DNA from: Pyrinomonadaceae bacterium
Lineage (GTDB): Bacteria; Acidobacteriota; Blastocatellia; Pyrinomonadales; Pyrinomonadaceae
Assembly: GCA_028284415.1 (NCBI GenBank)
Contig: JANQRU010000007.1
Span: 496,001-560,000, forward strand
Direction: 5' to 3'
DNA: 64,000 nucleotides
Shown: one piece after another, positions 63,646 through 64,000 of the stretch
Layout: every line of letters begins with the position of its first letter
Numbering within the stretch: position 1 is the first letter of the stretch
Made by a program: the position numbers and the translations under genes
Notes under the pieces: generated by a model
The model's input: only the letters and a program-made list of their open reading frames with translations
What the model was told of the DNA's origin: nothing
The model's database searches: none

Positions 63646-63673
63646 AAAAGACCGCTATATGGCGGTCTTTTTT
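63646..63673 (+). terminator. Terminator after the 83-residue gene
   Basis: AAAAGACCGC (63646-63655) pairs exactly with GCGGTCTTTT (63662-63671) and T residues continue to 63673. It may also serve the left-going gene ending at 63683. Confidence 0.9.
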
Positions 63674-63682
63674 ACTTTACTC

Positions 63683-64000
63683 TCAGTCTTTTAGTCTTAG
63701 TCTATACAAAATATAAATTCCTATTTCTTCTCTCTCATATCGTTCGTACCATTTATCAAGGTTTGTAAAATCAATTTTTCTGTTTTTTGGATAAACCAAA
63801 TATGAAAGTTTAGGATTAGTCGCCTCTTTTTTACTGTAATTTTGTATATAGTTTTTGTATCTCGTTGCCTCTTGCTTTATTTCACCATAAGTAAGAGGTT
63901 TAGACTGAGAACTAAGACGATTTGTATGCCGCCCCCAACCAAAGAGTGCAATCATCGAAACAAAATCTCCATTTCTCAAACGACTTTCAAGCCAAACCTC
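63683..64000 (-). CDS. C-terminal part of an unknown protein, cut by the window edge
   Basis: The left-going frame stays open from the right edge (64000) through about 105 codons to a stop at 63683. The first codons in view read EVWLESRLRNGDFVSMIAL, so the gene starts beyond the window and the TTG at 63979 is not a real start. The visible part is basic and Tyr-rich (YKNYIQNYSKKEATNPKLSY, KWYERYEREEIGIYILYRLR). The family is unknown. Confidence 0.6.
   Translation of the reverse strand, partial: EVWLESRLRNGDFVSMIALFGWGRHTNRLSSQSKPLTYGEIKQEATRYKNYIQNYSKKEATNPKLSYLVYPKNRKIDFTNLDKWYERYEREEIGIYILYRLRLKD

Noticed and set aside
1..64000. Prophage, integrative element or insertion sequence
   Set aside because: No integrase, transposase, phage structural or conjugation genes and no direct-repeat ends were found.

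Overview
The window is AT-rich chromosomal DNA, roughly 35% G+C by eye, densely coding on both strands, with one tRNA and no rRNA, CRISPR array, transposase or phage gene. The best fit is an Acidobacteriota lineage of the Blastocatellia type. This is inferred from the mix of families: tandem CadC-like winged-helix/TPR membrane proteins, many FtsX/MacB-type permeases, HDOD proteins, secreted TPR proteins, a DUF4097 protein, an amphi-Trp protein and ACAD10/11-like lipid enzymes. A 16S gene would settle it and none is present.

Region 1 (1-9.2 kb): a partial DUF4097 protein, then a same-strand run of a PHP-domain protein, two GT4 glycosyltransferases, a polytopic membrane protein, an FtsX-type permease and btaA-btaB, the two enzymes of betaine-lipid (DGTS) synthesis. 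This looks like an envelope-lipid module. Region 2 (9.2-17.6 kb): a UmuC-type polymerase, an FCP1/NIF-like HAD phosphatase, an EamA transporter, a winged-helix methyltransferase, a small unknown gene flanked by inverted copies of a GGGGC-type repeat, lysS, a membrane-anchored unknown, a MaoC hydratase and a zinc-ribbon protein. Region 3 (17.6-25 kb): mfd, carrying in-frame heptamer repeat tracts, a LytS/LytTR two-component pair, a Fis-type HTH protein and a SUMF1/FGE-like lipoprotein gene broken by a single-base frameshift.

Region 4 (25-37.4 kb): a GNAT acetyltransferase, an ACAD10/11-like acyl-CoA dehydrogenase with its kinase-fold partner about 4 kb away, a cassette of secreted proteins (two paralogues around a two-repeat protein), a GH1 beta-glucosidase, DUF3667 and amphi-Trp proteins, and myo-inositol-1-phosphate synthase. 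Region 5 (37.4-50.5 kb): tandem winged-helix/TPR regulators, two secreted TPR proteins, a PDZ-alpha/beta-hydrolase, a free-standing phosphoglucose isomerase of the Tal-Pgi type, two HDOD proteins around a DKNYY lipoprotein, and a possible 23-residue membrane peptide.

Region 6 (50.5-64 kb): an SDR, two MacB-like permeases around a secreted unknown, a 325-residue orphan behind a 454-base gap, the tesA / ybbA-ybbP neighbourhood, an alpha-helical unknown, rdgB, tRNA-Pro(TGG), an HU protein, an 83-residue unknown with a long leader, and a partial gene at the right edge. Terminators are clear at many gene ends. Shine-Dalgarno sites are clear at some genes and missing at many. Several starts were moved downstream from the longest open frame on the basis of these sites and of 4-base ATGA overlaps.
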